Below are positions 1 through 10,600 of a stretch of 64,000 nt of DNA, piece after piece. The DNA is from Dipteris shenzhenensis (taxonomy: Eukaryota > Polypodiophyta > Polypodiopsida > Gleicheniales): the NCBI GenBank assembly GCA_047967505.1, contig CM106541.1, one strand, 5' to 3'. The position numbers and the translations under genes are program-made. Numbering within the stretch: the stretch's first letter is position 1; every line of letters begins with the position of its first letter. The notes under the pieces were generated by a model, which was not told where the DNA came from, ran no database searches, and was given only the letters and a program-made list of their open reading frames with translations.

Positions 1-909
1 ATAGATAGAATTTCAAGAAAATTTAACCACCGAGTGTCCCAGTGTTAGCAATGGAAATATTCACTGACTCAAAGTTAGGAAGCACTCACCAATAAAGTGT
101 ATTTACACTATGGGATGTAGAGAGTTGTGTCCTTCGTGGGGTTACAAACTCCCTAACCTACCCTCACCATGGATATCTCTTTTCTCTTTTCATCTTTAGG
201 GTGATTTGTGAATCCTAACAAAGAGGCAAATACAAGTGTCATGCCATTCTTTTAATTTTGTTGCCCTACTAGAATCTTCATATGAAACAAGGCTCACCAT
301 CATCATCCATTCTTTTAATGTTGTTGCCCTCTAAAATCTTCACATTAAGCGAGCCTCACCATCATCATTGGCTCTTTTAATTTTTTACCGTACTAAAATC
401 TTCACATGAAGTAGACTCACAGTCCCTTTGCATTCCTTTTCTCCTTTCTCGACATAACTCTGCTTGCATAGTTTGACAGCCCCACCTTTCCCCCCATCTC
501 GATTCCCACCATTCTCACAATCTAGTCCCTAGTAGCAACCTGTTGCACTTTGACTCCCTTCCCCACTCTCCCTCGAGTACTATCCCCCCTCAGGTGGTAA
601 ACCCCCTGGAATCCTATCACTTCCTCTCATTCTCATGCTTCCCAATGCCCTTGCCCCGCCTTCTTAAATCGTCCCCTTCCTTTGCTCTCCATGCCTAGTG
701 GTGCTCCTAGCACCCCCCTTGAATCTCTACCTATTGCCCTTAGCACCCACCCTTTGAATGTATGGCTTTCCCATCATGTCTTCTCCCCTTCTCTTTGCAC
801 CCGATGGCACCTTTGTACGCCCCCTCAAATCTCTTGAATCTCTACCCAATGTCCCCCTCAAATGCCATCCTCTCCCCTTTCTCTCTATGCCTAATGGTGC
901 TCTTGGTCG

Positions 910-924
910 CCCCCCCCCCCCCCC
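910..924 (+). repeat. Homopolymeric C tract (15 C)
   Basis: This is an uninterrupted C run inside the C-rich repeat region. The corresponding run in copy B (29369-29381) has 13 C. The difference fits slippage after the duplication or sequencing error. Confidence 0.85.
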
Positions 925-1987
925 TCGCCTCAAATCTCTACCCACCACAAGCCTCCCTGCCTCACTCACATTCAACATATGACTAGTTGATCTTACCAAG
1001 ATGGAACCTTTGGGGATTATCGATGACATACCAACCAAAACCGGTAGAGTCAGGTTTGTTGCTGTAACATTCCCCATATTTGATTCCCAAAGGATTGATA
1101 GCATATTTGATGGCAACAATTGATCTGCAAAGGTGCCTTCCTTTGGCATTGCAAGGCTGAAGGTTACATACAGATTGTAGGCATAGAGAACAATTCTTCC
1201 ATCTAGGAGCCATAATTAGTTTAATTGTGGATGTGTTTTTTGGGCAGGAGAAGTTTGTGCCCACGAGGTGCTTGAGATAATAACTACTTTAATAACCTAC
1301 AAGGTTGCTAGCTTGTAAGCTACTTATCAAGAATATCTACAACCCTCATTCTTCCCCCCTTATTTCCTTTATTGCAAAGAGTCCACTTTACTTGTTGGGA
1401 GATTATGTAAGCAGGTGTGGTGACCACCCCACAGAGAAGATCTACACACCATGGAGAACTTGTCCAAATTAGATTGGGAGGGACGCCAACGAGACAAGTA
1501 GAAGATGGCCATAGGATAAATGCCCTGGTTAAGGATCATGTTCCTCGTCCTTGGCAAATCTGATTGGTAGCCTCTCCACCTTGGAAATTTACCCTTGAAC
1601 CTTTGGAAAAGCCATGCCCATCTATCGCCCATTATAACTGGGGACACCTAGAAATTTCAAAACTTTTGCACTTTTACTTACCTGAAGAGGTTGTGAGTAC
1701 AGTGCAATGATTCTATTTTTGAGAAAGATCTTGAGACTAGGCAAGAGGTTTGAGTGATGTCTTGGAAGATGTAGGACGTGCAAGTTCCATGCTTCCAAAC
1801 TAGCGATTAAATGTATCGGGTGTAGAAGGCTACTAGACCACACAAATGAACCTTAAGATAAGGCATCCAAAGAAGAGATGCCTTCACTAGATTGAGAATA
1901 CATACCCATTGTTAATCGTAGAGTGGTTGGTAAGGAAAGGGGATGCATGCAATAGATGGTGGACATGTGGCATGGGACGATGACAAA

Positions 1988-2036
1988 ATCCCATACGCAG
2001 CAATGCAAAAGGGGGTGAGGGGAGGGCAGTCTTAAG
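1988..2036 (+). promoter_or_regulatory. Degenerate plant snRNA promoter (USE-like and TATA-like)
   Basis: ATCCCATACG at 1988-1997 resembles the plant upstream sequence element consensus RTCCCACATCG and lies 64-73 bases before the U2 start. CTTAAG at 2031-2036 is at the TATA position, 25-30 bases upstream. The gap between the two boxes (about 33 bases) is that of plant RNA polymerase II snRNA genes. Both boxes deviate from consensus, so promoter strength is doubtful. The same elements are at 30445-30454 and 30488-30493 in copy B. Confidence 0.5.
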
Positions 2037-2060
2037 GCAGCCTGCGCCTAAGTGCCTCTC

Positions 2061-2255
2061 ATACCTTTCTCGGCCTTTAGGCTAAGGTCGAGTGTAGTAT
2101 CTGTTCTTATCAGTTTAATATCTGATACGTGACCCACCGGGTCACATGATATTAACCTAATTTCTTTCTTGGGGACAGTCCCATCCGGCAGCTTGCTGCC
2201 TGGGACTGCGCGCGTCGCCTCTGTCTTGCACTACGTAAGAGGCCTGGCGCACCCC
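2061..2255 (+). ncRNA. U2 spliceosomal snRNA-like gene, copy A
   Basis: U2 snRNA pairs with the intron branch site in the spliceosome. The sequence opens with the U2 5' end (ATACCTTTCTCGGCCTTT). It contains the branch-site recognition segment GTAGTATC and the following TCTTATCAGTTTAATATCTG stretch, an intact stem-loop built on GTGACCC/GGGTCAC, and the 3' stem-loop region ending in GCACCCC. The length of 195 nt matches plant U2. Oddities are A instead of T in CTTTaGGC, AAGGTC where copy B has the canonical AAGATC, and a Sm-site region AATTTCTTTCTT that is broken by C residues. It may be a decayed or divergent gene. Together with degenerate promoter boxes I favour a recent pseudogene, but expression cannot be excluded. 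Confidence 0.85.
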
Positions 2256-2502
2256 TTCTCCCTCCCCCTCCGAGGGGGGGAGTCCAATCGAAATTCCCAA
2301 TAAGGAGTCTGTCAACGTCAAGGACGCTTTCTTCGAAGTTGCCGAGTCCGCTTGGCGAGGTTTTGCGCAGAGCCCAAATCTGGAAATATAAGTATCGTAT
2401 ATCTATATCACAGCATAGGCATCTGTTAAATCTTGTTTTGTCACAGTGGAAGCAAGGAAGGGCAGTCGATTCTAGTTCCATTCAGCAGATGGGGCTATGC
2501 TG
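2256..2502. other. Spacer between U2-like gene and alpha repeat
   Basis: Apart from the 3' box and a short GC-rich hairpin near 2262-2281 I see nothing recognisable. The minus-strand frame here is open only because it reads antisense through U2. Confidence 0.5.
2281..2287 (+). terminator. Plant snRNA 3' box-like AGTCCAA
   Basis: AGTCCAA fits the plant 3'-end formation signal AGTNNAA. It lies 26 bases after the U2 3' end, farther than usual, and a CCCTCC/GGGGGG inverted repeat occupies the gap. The same box is at 30737-30743 in copy B. Confidence 0.4.
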
Positions 2503-3937
2503 ATAGCCAAGCAAAAGGGATATCTTTCATGGCCGGAGTTTGGTCCACAGCGGAGACCAAATTTGGGTGAGTGCTGCAACTAGTGTCTGTAGATGGCTGA
2601 CGACGCTGGTTGTGTTGAGAAGAAAGGCTGATATCAGTACTGTGCTTGTGTGGCGGATGGGGTAGGTCAAAACTATCCTCTTGGATCCCACTGTAGCTTC
2701 TCCCCAAGGGCCGAGCCCTCCATTAATAGGAAGGAAGTTGGCAATTTCCATTTTAACGTCTCTCATGGGCTCCTCTCCCTGCATCTCAATTCTTGACAAG
2801 ACTTAATTTATGATTCATACGTGAGAAGAGAGTCCAATGCACGAGGATAGGAAGACTCCCTCTATACACGGAGTCTCATACCACACTACGCTGTGTGGTG
2901 TGCTAGTAGCAACGGGATTTCTGCCAGTCGAGAAAGCAATAGTAGACTGTTTGTAGGCATGGGACTTCACTAGAGAGATGATCCGATTGTGTTGCCATTC
3001 TTCCCATCCGATCCAATATTGGATCCCCGTGACGTCATATTTCTCATGCGTATAAGGTCAACCATCCATTGAACTTTGGGCCTATAATGTAAATCCAAGG
3101 AAGTTTTATTGCCTAACGGCAATGCTAGACTAGCTTAAGCCCATTTTAGTTCTCATTTTGTGCACTTTCCATGCATAATACCTTTTTCTACGGAGTAGAG
3201 AAACAAGTTCAAGGCAAATCAATGCAACGACTTTAAAATGGCCAGACCTCATCGTATTACGAACTAAGTGTCTTGTTTCTAGGTAGAAAGGAGTGAAGGA
3301 GCATTGAGCCCCTTCTTTTCTGTAAGTTTCTTCTACTTTTTTGCATCTATCAAGACAAAGAGGAATCGCAACCCTAATCTGTGAGGGAGAATGACAAATT
3401 TAAGATAACCCTAATCTGGTCACGACCGTTGACCCTGGTCGGGCATTCATTATTCAGTTGTATCTATTAGTTCCACTACATCCTCTCCCTATGATTCACT
3501 GACTCACATCCACAGCATCACTTTCTGTATTGAGTGCATCACCTTGCGATTGCAGTTAGTAATAAGCAGGAGAGAGAGTGAGCATAGTCTATCTCCCACT
3601 ACATGAGGTTTATAACGGTCTCCTCGTTCACCAAGCAATCGAGGGATATCATCTGTATGGAGAGGGCATGTTGCCCTTTGTTAGCCAGGCTGCCATCCCT
3701 CATGTAAACAATCGTTGAATGTGTCATACCCTAACAATGACTAGATCCTCTGTGCTAAAGGACAGCTCCATAAACAATGTCTATGATTTGCAGTAGTGGT
3801 GGGTAATCATCCCTCCTCATTTGCTAGATGGTCCAATGGAAAGGTCACCATGTGTAGCCAAGCAAAAGGAGGAGATCTTTCATGGCCGTAGATGGGTCCA
3901 TGTCGAGACCAAAACTGGGTGAGTACCTCGTGCGACA
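2503..3937. repeat. Alpha repeat, copy 1 of block A
   Basis: This non-coding block is related, with substantial divergence, to 5900-7560. Colinear landmarks include the TTGTGTTGAGAAGAAAGG and TTGGATCCCACTGTAGC stretches, TACGTGAGAAGAGAG-like sequence, and the CAAACAATCG-type stretch near the end. The opening motif AGCCAAGCAAAAGG...ATCTTTCATGGCCG recurs at about 3862 and 4550, which suggests head-to-tail units of about 1.36 kb. Function and class are unknown. Confidence 0.6.
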
Positions 3938-4960
3938 TGTTAGAAAACAGAGGACAACAAATTTAATATTTTCGTCCACAACGGACACAATACAAAAGTG
4001 ATGCCCAGTGTGACACCCTCTAGTAGCATAGTGCTATACATAAACCAAAACAGTGGTTCTCCTGCCTCTGTGGCCTGCGTGCCCCCTCTGAGCTTAGGTG
4101 GGCCTCGTTGTCGTGCCCCACAGCCTGTGTGCTCTCAAAACACTCAGCCTGCGTGGTCCCTCTCAGCTTAGGTGGGCCTCTTTGTCGTTGCCTTGAGGCT
4201 GATCCTCCCGGACAGCCAATGGTAAGGCAGTGCTTGACCTTGATTGCTTGTCCTCCTTGCTGCTCTGGAACGTAGTCTATCTCCCACTACATGAGGTTTA
4301 TAACGGTCTCCTCGTTCACCAAGCAATCGAGGGATATCATCTGTATGGAGAGGGCATGTTGCCCTTTGTTAGCCAGGCTGCCATCCCTCATGTAAACAAT
4401 CGTTGAATGTGTCATACCCTAACAATGACTAGATCCTCTGTGCTAAAGGACAGCTCCATAAACAATGTCTATGATTTGCAGTAGTGGTGGGTAGTCATCC
4501 CTCCTCATTTGCTAGATGGTCCAATGGAAAGGCCACCATGTGTAGCCAAGCAAAAGGAGGAGATCTTTCATGGCCGTAGATGGGTCCATGTCAAGACCAA
4601 AACTGGGTGAGTACCTCGTGCGACATGTTAGAAAACAGAGGACAACAAATTTAATATTTTCGTCCACAACGGACACAATACAAAAGTGATGCCCAGTGTG
4701 ACACCCTCTAGTAGCATAGTGCTATACATAAACCAAAACAGTGGTTCTCCTGCCTCTGTGGCCTGCGTGCTCCCTCTGAGCTTAGGTGGGCCTCGTTGTC
4801 GTGCCCCACAGCCTGTGTGCTCTCGAAACACTCAGCCTGCGTGGTCCCTCACAGCTTAGGTGGGCCTCGTTGTTGTTGCCTTGAGGCTGATCCTTCGGGA
4901 CAGCCAATGGTAAGGCAGTGCGTGACCTTGATTGCTTGTCCTCCTTGCTGCTCTGGAACG
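3585..4960. repeat. 688-bp tandem duplication, block A
   Basis: Two nearly identical units, 3585-4272 and 4273-4960, both begin TAGTCTATCTCCCACTAC. The duplicated segment spans the junction between the alpha repeat and the adjoining LTR-like sequence. The identical arrangement at 32041-33416 shows that it predates the A/B duplication. Confidence 0.93.
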
Positions 4961-5876
4961 TAGCCAATGGTGAGGACCAAGCTCCCCCTTTGATCCCTCC
5001 TTGCTGCCCTGAATGCCAGCCTAGGATGAGGTCTCCTTCTGAGGTGTTTGTCTGCAGCAATCAGCCTCCTCCTGTGCTTCTCCAAGTACCCTCGATGAAG
5101 GGCCCAAATCTGCTGGCCGGTGTTGCTGCTGCAATCTGCTCCTGAAGGGATGCTCCAATGGATGACTTATGAGCCCCCAATGCCTCCCTTTTATAGGGGC
5201 TGGCAGCCCCCAAAGTAGACTGACTATTGGCCGACCCACTCAGCCCAATAGCTGACTGGCTGGTCTGTCCAACCGACATTGGCTGGCTGGGTTTGTGCCC
5301 AACCAGGTCTGGCCACGTGGCTGACTGCCACTGGTCCAGGCCCAAAGGCCTGCCAATCCGCCTCCTTTCTAGGCCTCGAACTGCCACGCTGCTGGGCCAT
5401 CCCGTGCAGCCTGTTCGCCATTCTCCAAGGCGTGTTCCAGTCCTGAATTTGGTCCAACCACTGCCGCACAGAGGCGCCCTGGCCATCTCGGCCTGTTTGT
5501 GGACCTATCTCTGGTCCAGAAGCCTTCTAACCATCCCGTACAGCATGCAGAGACACCCATGAATCTGGTGAAATTGAGTGGTGTACTGCTCCAAGCGACC
5601 TATTCCACGCCACCAAAGCTGAGCCAGAACTCCTTGTCCAGAAATGTCCGTCTACGTGGAGCTCCCCTCTGATCTGCTCCTATTGCAGCATCCAATGGCC
5701 TTCAGGTATGCTCCTGGGTGCTGCCCACATGGCAGCCTATGTGCTGCCCATGTGGGAGCCCCATGCTCTTGCTTTTGTCTGTGATTATGCTACTCATATG
5801 ACAGCCACTATGCTGTCCATGTGGCAGCCCTAATTCCAGCTGGTCCACCTCACCCTTCCTCATTTGGGGGCTTACA
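3938..5876 (-). mobile_element. Probable solo LTR, minus orientation, block A
   Basis: Read on the minus strand the block starts TGTAAGCCCCCAAATGAGG at 5876 and ends GTTTTCTAACA at 3938, so it has TG...CA ends. The first 20 bases resemble an internal stretch of the copia LTRs in this window. A TATA box (CTATAAAAGGG on the minus strand) lies at 5187-5198. No polymerase gene or primer site adjoins it, which suggests a solo LTR. The flanking five bases do not match, and the 688-bp duplication has added a second copy of the left end. A gene-rich or promoter region is the alternative. Confidence 0.4.
5187..5198 (-). promoter_or_regulatory. TATA box in putative solo LTR
   Basis: The minus strand reads CTATAAAAGGG in a locally GC-rich context, as expected for an LTR core promoter. 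The equivalent in copy B is near 33643-33654. Confidence 0.4.
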
Positions 5877-5899
5877 AATGGGGAGGTGACCAGTCATAT

Positions 5900-7560
5900 T
5901 CCAACACGCCTATTGCTCCAACCAGTGTCCATAGGTAAGTGCAGATGTCTGCCAACACATGATTTGTGTTGAGAAGAAAGGCATCAGTATTGTCCTTGTT
6001 GCAGATTACCAGACCTGGGTAGGTCAAACCCACACTCTTGGATCCCACTGTAGCTCTCTCAAGGGGTGGCTCTCCAAGAGCCAAACCCTCCATTAGTGGG
6101 AAGGAAGGAAGCAGTTTTCATCTTAATTTTCCTCATGTGCTCACTCTCTGCATCTCAATTCTTTACAAGAATTAATTCATGATTGACACGTGAGAAGAGA
6201 GTGCGGATTGCAAACCGACTCCAGTGCACAAGTATAGGAAGACTCTGTCTATAGACTTAGTCTTATACCACACTACCCGTACTTGTACTGTGCTGTGTGC
6301 TAGTAGCCATGCCCAATCGAGAAGCAGTAGTAGACTATTTCTATGCTTCAGACTCCACTAGAGACATGATCCAATTGTATTGACACATGTCCATTCTTCC
6401 CATCCGATCATTAGTTCGGTGATTTGGATCCCCGTGACATCATATTTCAAGCATATGGTGAATCATCAAGGTTAACCATCACTATAGTGAACATTCATTG
6501 AACTTTAGGTCTATAGTGTAACATGCTAATCCAAGGAGGTTTAATTGCCCAAATTTGGGTACCAAATGCTAGACTAGCTCACAGTAAGGTCTAAAGCCCA
6601 TTTTACTTCTAATTTTGTGCACTTTCCATGCATATTACCTTTTTCTATGGAGTGGAGAAACAAGTTAAAAGCAAATAAATGCACAACTTTAGAATGGCCA
6701 AACCTCATTGTATTACGAACTAAGTGTCCTCTTTCTAGTTAGAAAAGTGTGAAGGAGCATCGAGGCTCTTCCTTTCTATGGATTTCTTGTGTTCGGCATC
6801 ATAACCCTAATTTGTGAGGGAGAGAGTGACTAATTTAGAATGGATGAAGATGACAGCTAAGGAAAGAGGAGAGAGGGATGCATGGAGCTTTGATACAGGT
6901 TTTCTTTCAAGGAGATCAAGATAGGAGGGAGAAACGTAAAGAATGAGCAAGGAAAAGTAGGAATGAGAAGTGATCAGAGCACAAAGGGATTGCAAGGGGG
7001 AGGTGTGAACTTGCATTTGCTAGTGCAGGAAGATGAAAACCTGCGAGGGAAGATGAATGATAAGTGATTTGACCTTATTTTGAAAGGGGCTGCAAGTGGG
7101 AGGCAGGAACTTGCATTTCCTAGTGAGCGAAAATGAAAACATGAACATGGAGGCAAACCTAGAGAGATCTAGTTAGATTTAAAATTTTGAACCGACAGGT
7201 ACAACCTGAAAGAAAACTTGAGCATGGTTATAGTTTGGGGACTGCAGACGCCCTTTGAGGAGATCCCGGAGTGCTTTATAGAGGGTGGAGTAGCATCCTG
7301 AATCTGTTGGCTCATGACAGTCTCCTTATTGGCCAACCAAGCGAGTGAGATCATCTAAATGGAGAAGGCATGTTGCTTTTTTAAAGCCAGGCTACCACCC
7401 CCCACCTAAACAATCACCAAAGTGTGGAACCATACCAATGATCTTGAACAAGCACTATTAGATTGGCTGTCCTAAAAGATAGCTCCATAAGCAGTGGGAA
7501 TTGTTTACAGTAGGTCCAGTGGGAAGACCACCTTGCGGAGCCAGCAAGATGAACTCGGGT
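5900..7560. repeat. Alpha repeat, copy 2 of block A
   Basis: This is the diverged partner of 2503-3937. The two copies flank the putative solo LTR, so an LTR insertion into a tandem pair of alpha units is one explanation. No coding potential is visible. The block is present again at about 42428-44088. Confidence 0.6.
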
Positions 7561-8150
7561 AGGTGCAGCTCCAAGAGAAGATACAATCTATGCTACAGAT
7601 GTGCTAAGAAAGTTCCATCAGGTGTGTGGATCTCTGCTAATGAACTTTCCCATACCCACGAGACTCAAGCTGAGACATACGATGTCAAGAATACACAGAT
7701 TTGGTCAAGTAGGTCAAGATATTTGGAGCAGAGCCATAGATGGACATGACCCACCTAGTTGAGGATGTTGATATGCATCCATTATTTTCAGAGTATGCAG
7801 ATACTTCTGCTGGATACCTCAACATATGATGTGGGCTATGATGATAACTCTGCTGAGATTCCTCACAATGAGATCGCATGGGACTCTCACTAAGGATTAT
7901 CGATGGCCGTGTATGATCCTCCCAATATGTCTTGATCCCATGGTCAACCTTGTGGTTGACATGAAGGAAGAGTCTTTTTCAGCATGATTGTTCCCTTTCA
8001 TGTTTGTCCATTTTGTAGGTGTCTATTCATGCACGGTGTCCTCACGTAGGTTTCATGATTCTTGTGACATGTCTCTCTCTACAAGGTTCAAGTGTGGCGT
8101 CCATGAGTCAGTTTCCTTGCATGTCACATCAGGCACAGAAAGATTAAACG
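7561..8150. other. Stretch without recognised features
   Basis: Short frames on both strands show no family signature. It may be the unrecognisable 3' end of gypsy-1, which reads leftwards into it. Confidence 0.5.
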
Positions 8151-8156
8151 ATTTGT

Positions 8157-9543
8157 TTAACGTATATATTGAAAAGAGCTTGATGCTGAATGCCAACCTT
8201 TAAGTGGTTGCACATTTGTCATTTGTAAGATATCATTCTTATTCATGTGATACATTGTGTGTGATTGAGTGAAAGAGTCATGTGAAAGAGCTAGCTGAAC
8301 AGTTCGATGTCCTACATGTTTCACGCATCTGCCATGAAACGAACCGGATGGGATACATGAACCAGTCCTCCCCTTGCTGGAGACGAATCCCTGCCAAAGT
8401 GTGCTCCCCAAACCTTGGGTTGATATAGAAGTCTTGGACCAATCAAGATTGCATAGGATGGGTTCAGAAGAGAGAGCACCCTTGATTTGCACAAACCCTT
8501 GATCACAATCCTCACTCCAAGAGAAATCAACACCATCTTTCAAAAGCATAGTCATGGGTCTAATCAAAGCGGAATATTGATCAATGAAGCACCGATAATA
8601 TCCTGCCAAATTTACAAAGGAACACACCTGATGCTTTGTAGTTGGCAAAGAGAGCATAAGAATTGCATCAACCTTGTCTAGATCAAGCCTAACACCATCT
8701 GCTGAGACAATGGGCCCAAGCAATCTACCTTGAGTGGCTCCAATAGTGCATTTCTCTGGGTTAGGTTGCCATTTGCTTCATTATTTCTTTTGAAAGCCAT
8801 GCGGACCTTCATGACATGCTCATTTCGTGTTGAGAATATGCAGAAATCATCCAAAAATACCTCTAAGAAAATCCCCAAATAAGGGGCAAACACTATCTGC
8901 ATGAATCGTTGGAAAGTGCCTGGAGCATTGGTGAGACGCAAACGGCATCACCTTGAAAGCAAAAGTCCCCCATGGGGTAGCAAATGTGGTCTTGCACACA
9001 TCTCCCTCGATAATTCTAATCTGATTAAGTCTTGAGTAGCCATGTAGCCGCTCACCTTCTATAAAGTGATGTCTTGAAAAGGAAAGATCTCTCTTTGTGG
9101 CTGCATTGAGCTTCTTGTACTCCATGCAAACCTACCACTTGTTCTTCTTCTTAGATGTGACAGCCACTGGTGAAGCCCATTCAGTATTGTTAATAGGAAA
9201 AATGAACCCAGCTTTTATCAAAATCTGCACCTCTATGCGTAGCGCATCAGTCTGAATTGGACCCAACCTCCAGAACTTCTGAACCACAGGCCTTGGATCT
9301 GGCTTTATTTCTATTCTATGCTCCATGACAGTCACATGGATGATGGTAACTTGTGGCGAAGAGGTCAAGAAAATCTTTAAACGTTTCTAGGAACTCATCC
9401 TTTTCACCTGGAGTAAGATCGAAAGAAAGCATAGACTCAAGTTGTTGGGGAGCCGTTGCCTTCACTATTGGTTGTGGTGCGAGCGACACTTCCATCATAT
9501 AGATTTCTTCTTCGGAGACCTCCTCCCCCCGTCTAAGTCCCAT
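8157..9543 (-). pseudogene. Gypsy-1 reverse transcriptase/RNase H remnant, block A
   Basis: This is the polymerase region of a Ty3/gypsy element, which copies the element RNA into DNA. Reading leftwards, visible parts are the fingers (EWASPVAV, then EYKKLNAATKRD), the palm with LTNAPGTFQRFMQ and the catalytic loop as FLDDFCIFS, and the connection to RNase H (ADGVRLDLDKVDAI, then SFVNLAGYYRCFI). The catalytic YVDD-type box is FLDD, keeping both aspartates. At least three frameshifts separate the pieces (breaks near 9368/9132, 8941/8847 and 8723), and RNase H decays after 8400. The protease remnant lies upstream to the right. Confidence 0.85.
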
Positions 9544-9779
9544 GTTGATCCAGGTATCGTGGATGAGGCAATGTCACTTCCTAGGTATTCCTCTTCTTCT
9601 TGTTCTGCAATAGTTGGCTTGATGTGAATCTTTTCCTTTGACGCACCAAAAGACATATGTCTTATTTTCCAGTAACTACCTTGCTTTTGGGGATCAGTTC
9701 TTGTGTTGCTCCCTCGATAACCTTGGCAACTTTCTCCTTGAGTTGCACTATACGTGAGATCATGATACTCCTTGGGCAT
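9495..9779 (-). pseudogene. Gypsy-1 protease-RT linker, block A
   Basis: This acidic segment (EEEEYLGSD) connects protease and reverse transcriptase and ends before the FLETFKDFLDLFA helix typical of the region preceding gypsy RT. Copy A has one C fewer in a C run near 9530 than copy B, which breaks the frame. Copy B keeps the 154-codon frame whole (45844-46308). Confidence 0.7.
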
Positions 9780-10600
9780 TCCGAATGGTCCGTCGTGTTG
9801 AGCTGGAGAGTAGGTTCTTGTGGGACTGTCTCATGAGTTGACGTAGGTTCTTGTGTTACTACCTTACAAACCCCAGTGGTGTGAGTTTGTGTGTTCTATG
9901 TTGTTGGAAGATTTGGGAACCAAACATATCGCTCGCCTTGATAGTAGCCGTGGTCTTTCAAGAGCTTTGTGGCAACCCAGCGCTGGTGAATCTTCTACTC
10001 GTGGAGTATTGGAAATTTTCCTTGCTCGCAAGGGAATCGATGTCATCAGACCCTGTTTTTTTATGGAACCGCCCGTGTTGGCATGGAGCCTGGAGGGGTC
10101 GGAAACCCTTCCATGGCTTGGGGCATCCAAGGTTGTTGTCCTGTTTTTCAGTAGTGTTGTGCATGAAGGATGACCTCGTGCACCCATTCTTCACGAAATA
10201 TCTGGGTCTTGCTCATGGCAATAGGCGTGGGAAGTAGAGGCAGGAGAGTAGTTCGCAGCGAAGTTTTGCCTTCATGGTGATTAGGGCTAGGACTTTGAGT
10301 GGCATTGGGACCAGACTAGGGGGAGCGAGAGGTCTCTGGGAATTACCTAAATTTAAAACTTTCTTGGCTCTTGAAGGTAGTTGCACTGTAGGGGGAGCGA
10401 ATGGTCTTTACAGAGCATAATTACTGAGGTTTTTCCACCGTATGTGAGAGTGGCAGTTCGTGCTCTCCAATCAATTTGGCAATTTACGGCGACCCAGGAT
10501 AATATGTTAATCGGTCATCTCTGTGGGAAGAACATCCAAACGATTCTCCAACACCTAGCGAAAAACGGTTAGTTTCAAGTCTACATACCCAAATCTACTT
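9780..10600 (-). pseudogene. Decayed gypsy-1 region between protease and linker, block A
   Basis: This stretch should hold the end of the protease and the start of the polymerase linker. Fragments in several frames suggest the retropepsin continuation near 10430-10520 but there is no continuous reading frame. The 128-codon plus-strand frame at 9851-10237 has no known relatives that I recognise and is probably a shadow. Confidence 0.45.

Larger units (their letters stand above)
1..2060. other. Unclassified non-coding DNA with C-rich tract
   Basis: I recognise no gene here. Bases 440-960 on the plus strand are C-rich and pyrimidine-rich, with imperfect repeats of a CTCAAATCTCTACCC-like motif and two related stretches starting near 686 and 879. 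A run of 15 C lies at 910-924. The frames open through this stretch are low-complexity. A 93-codon minus-strand frame at 983-1264 resembles nothing I know. The same sequence is at 28460-30517. Confidence 0.6.

Noticed and set aside
758-1149. Overlapping open frames on both strands in the C-rich region
   Set aside because: Codon content follows the repeat composition, the frames overlap each other, and no family signature is visible.
983-1264. 93-codon minus-strand frame, or a plus-strand gypsy protease-like PLGIIDDIP stretch, near 1000
   Set aside because: The resemblance is limited to a few residues and is not followed by other protease blocks.
2152-2481. 109-codon minus-strand frame
   Set aside because: It reads antisense through the U2-like gene and its flank.
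4782-5560. Several overlapping frames of 70-140 codons on both strands
   Set aside because: They lie in GC-rich LTR-like DNA with no conserved domain. Both strands are open equally, as expected from composition.
9851-10237. 128-codon plus-strand frame in gypsy-1
   Set aside because: It is antisense to the decayed protease-linker region and lacks any recognisable motif.
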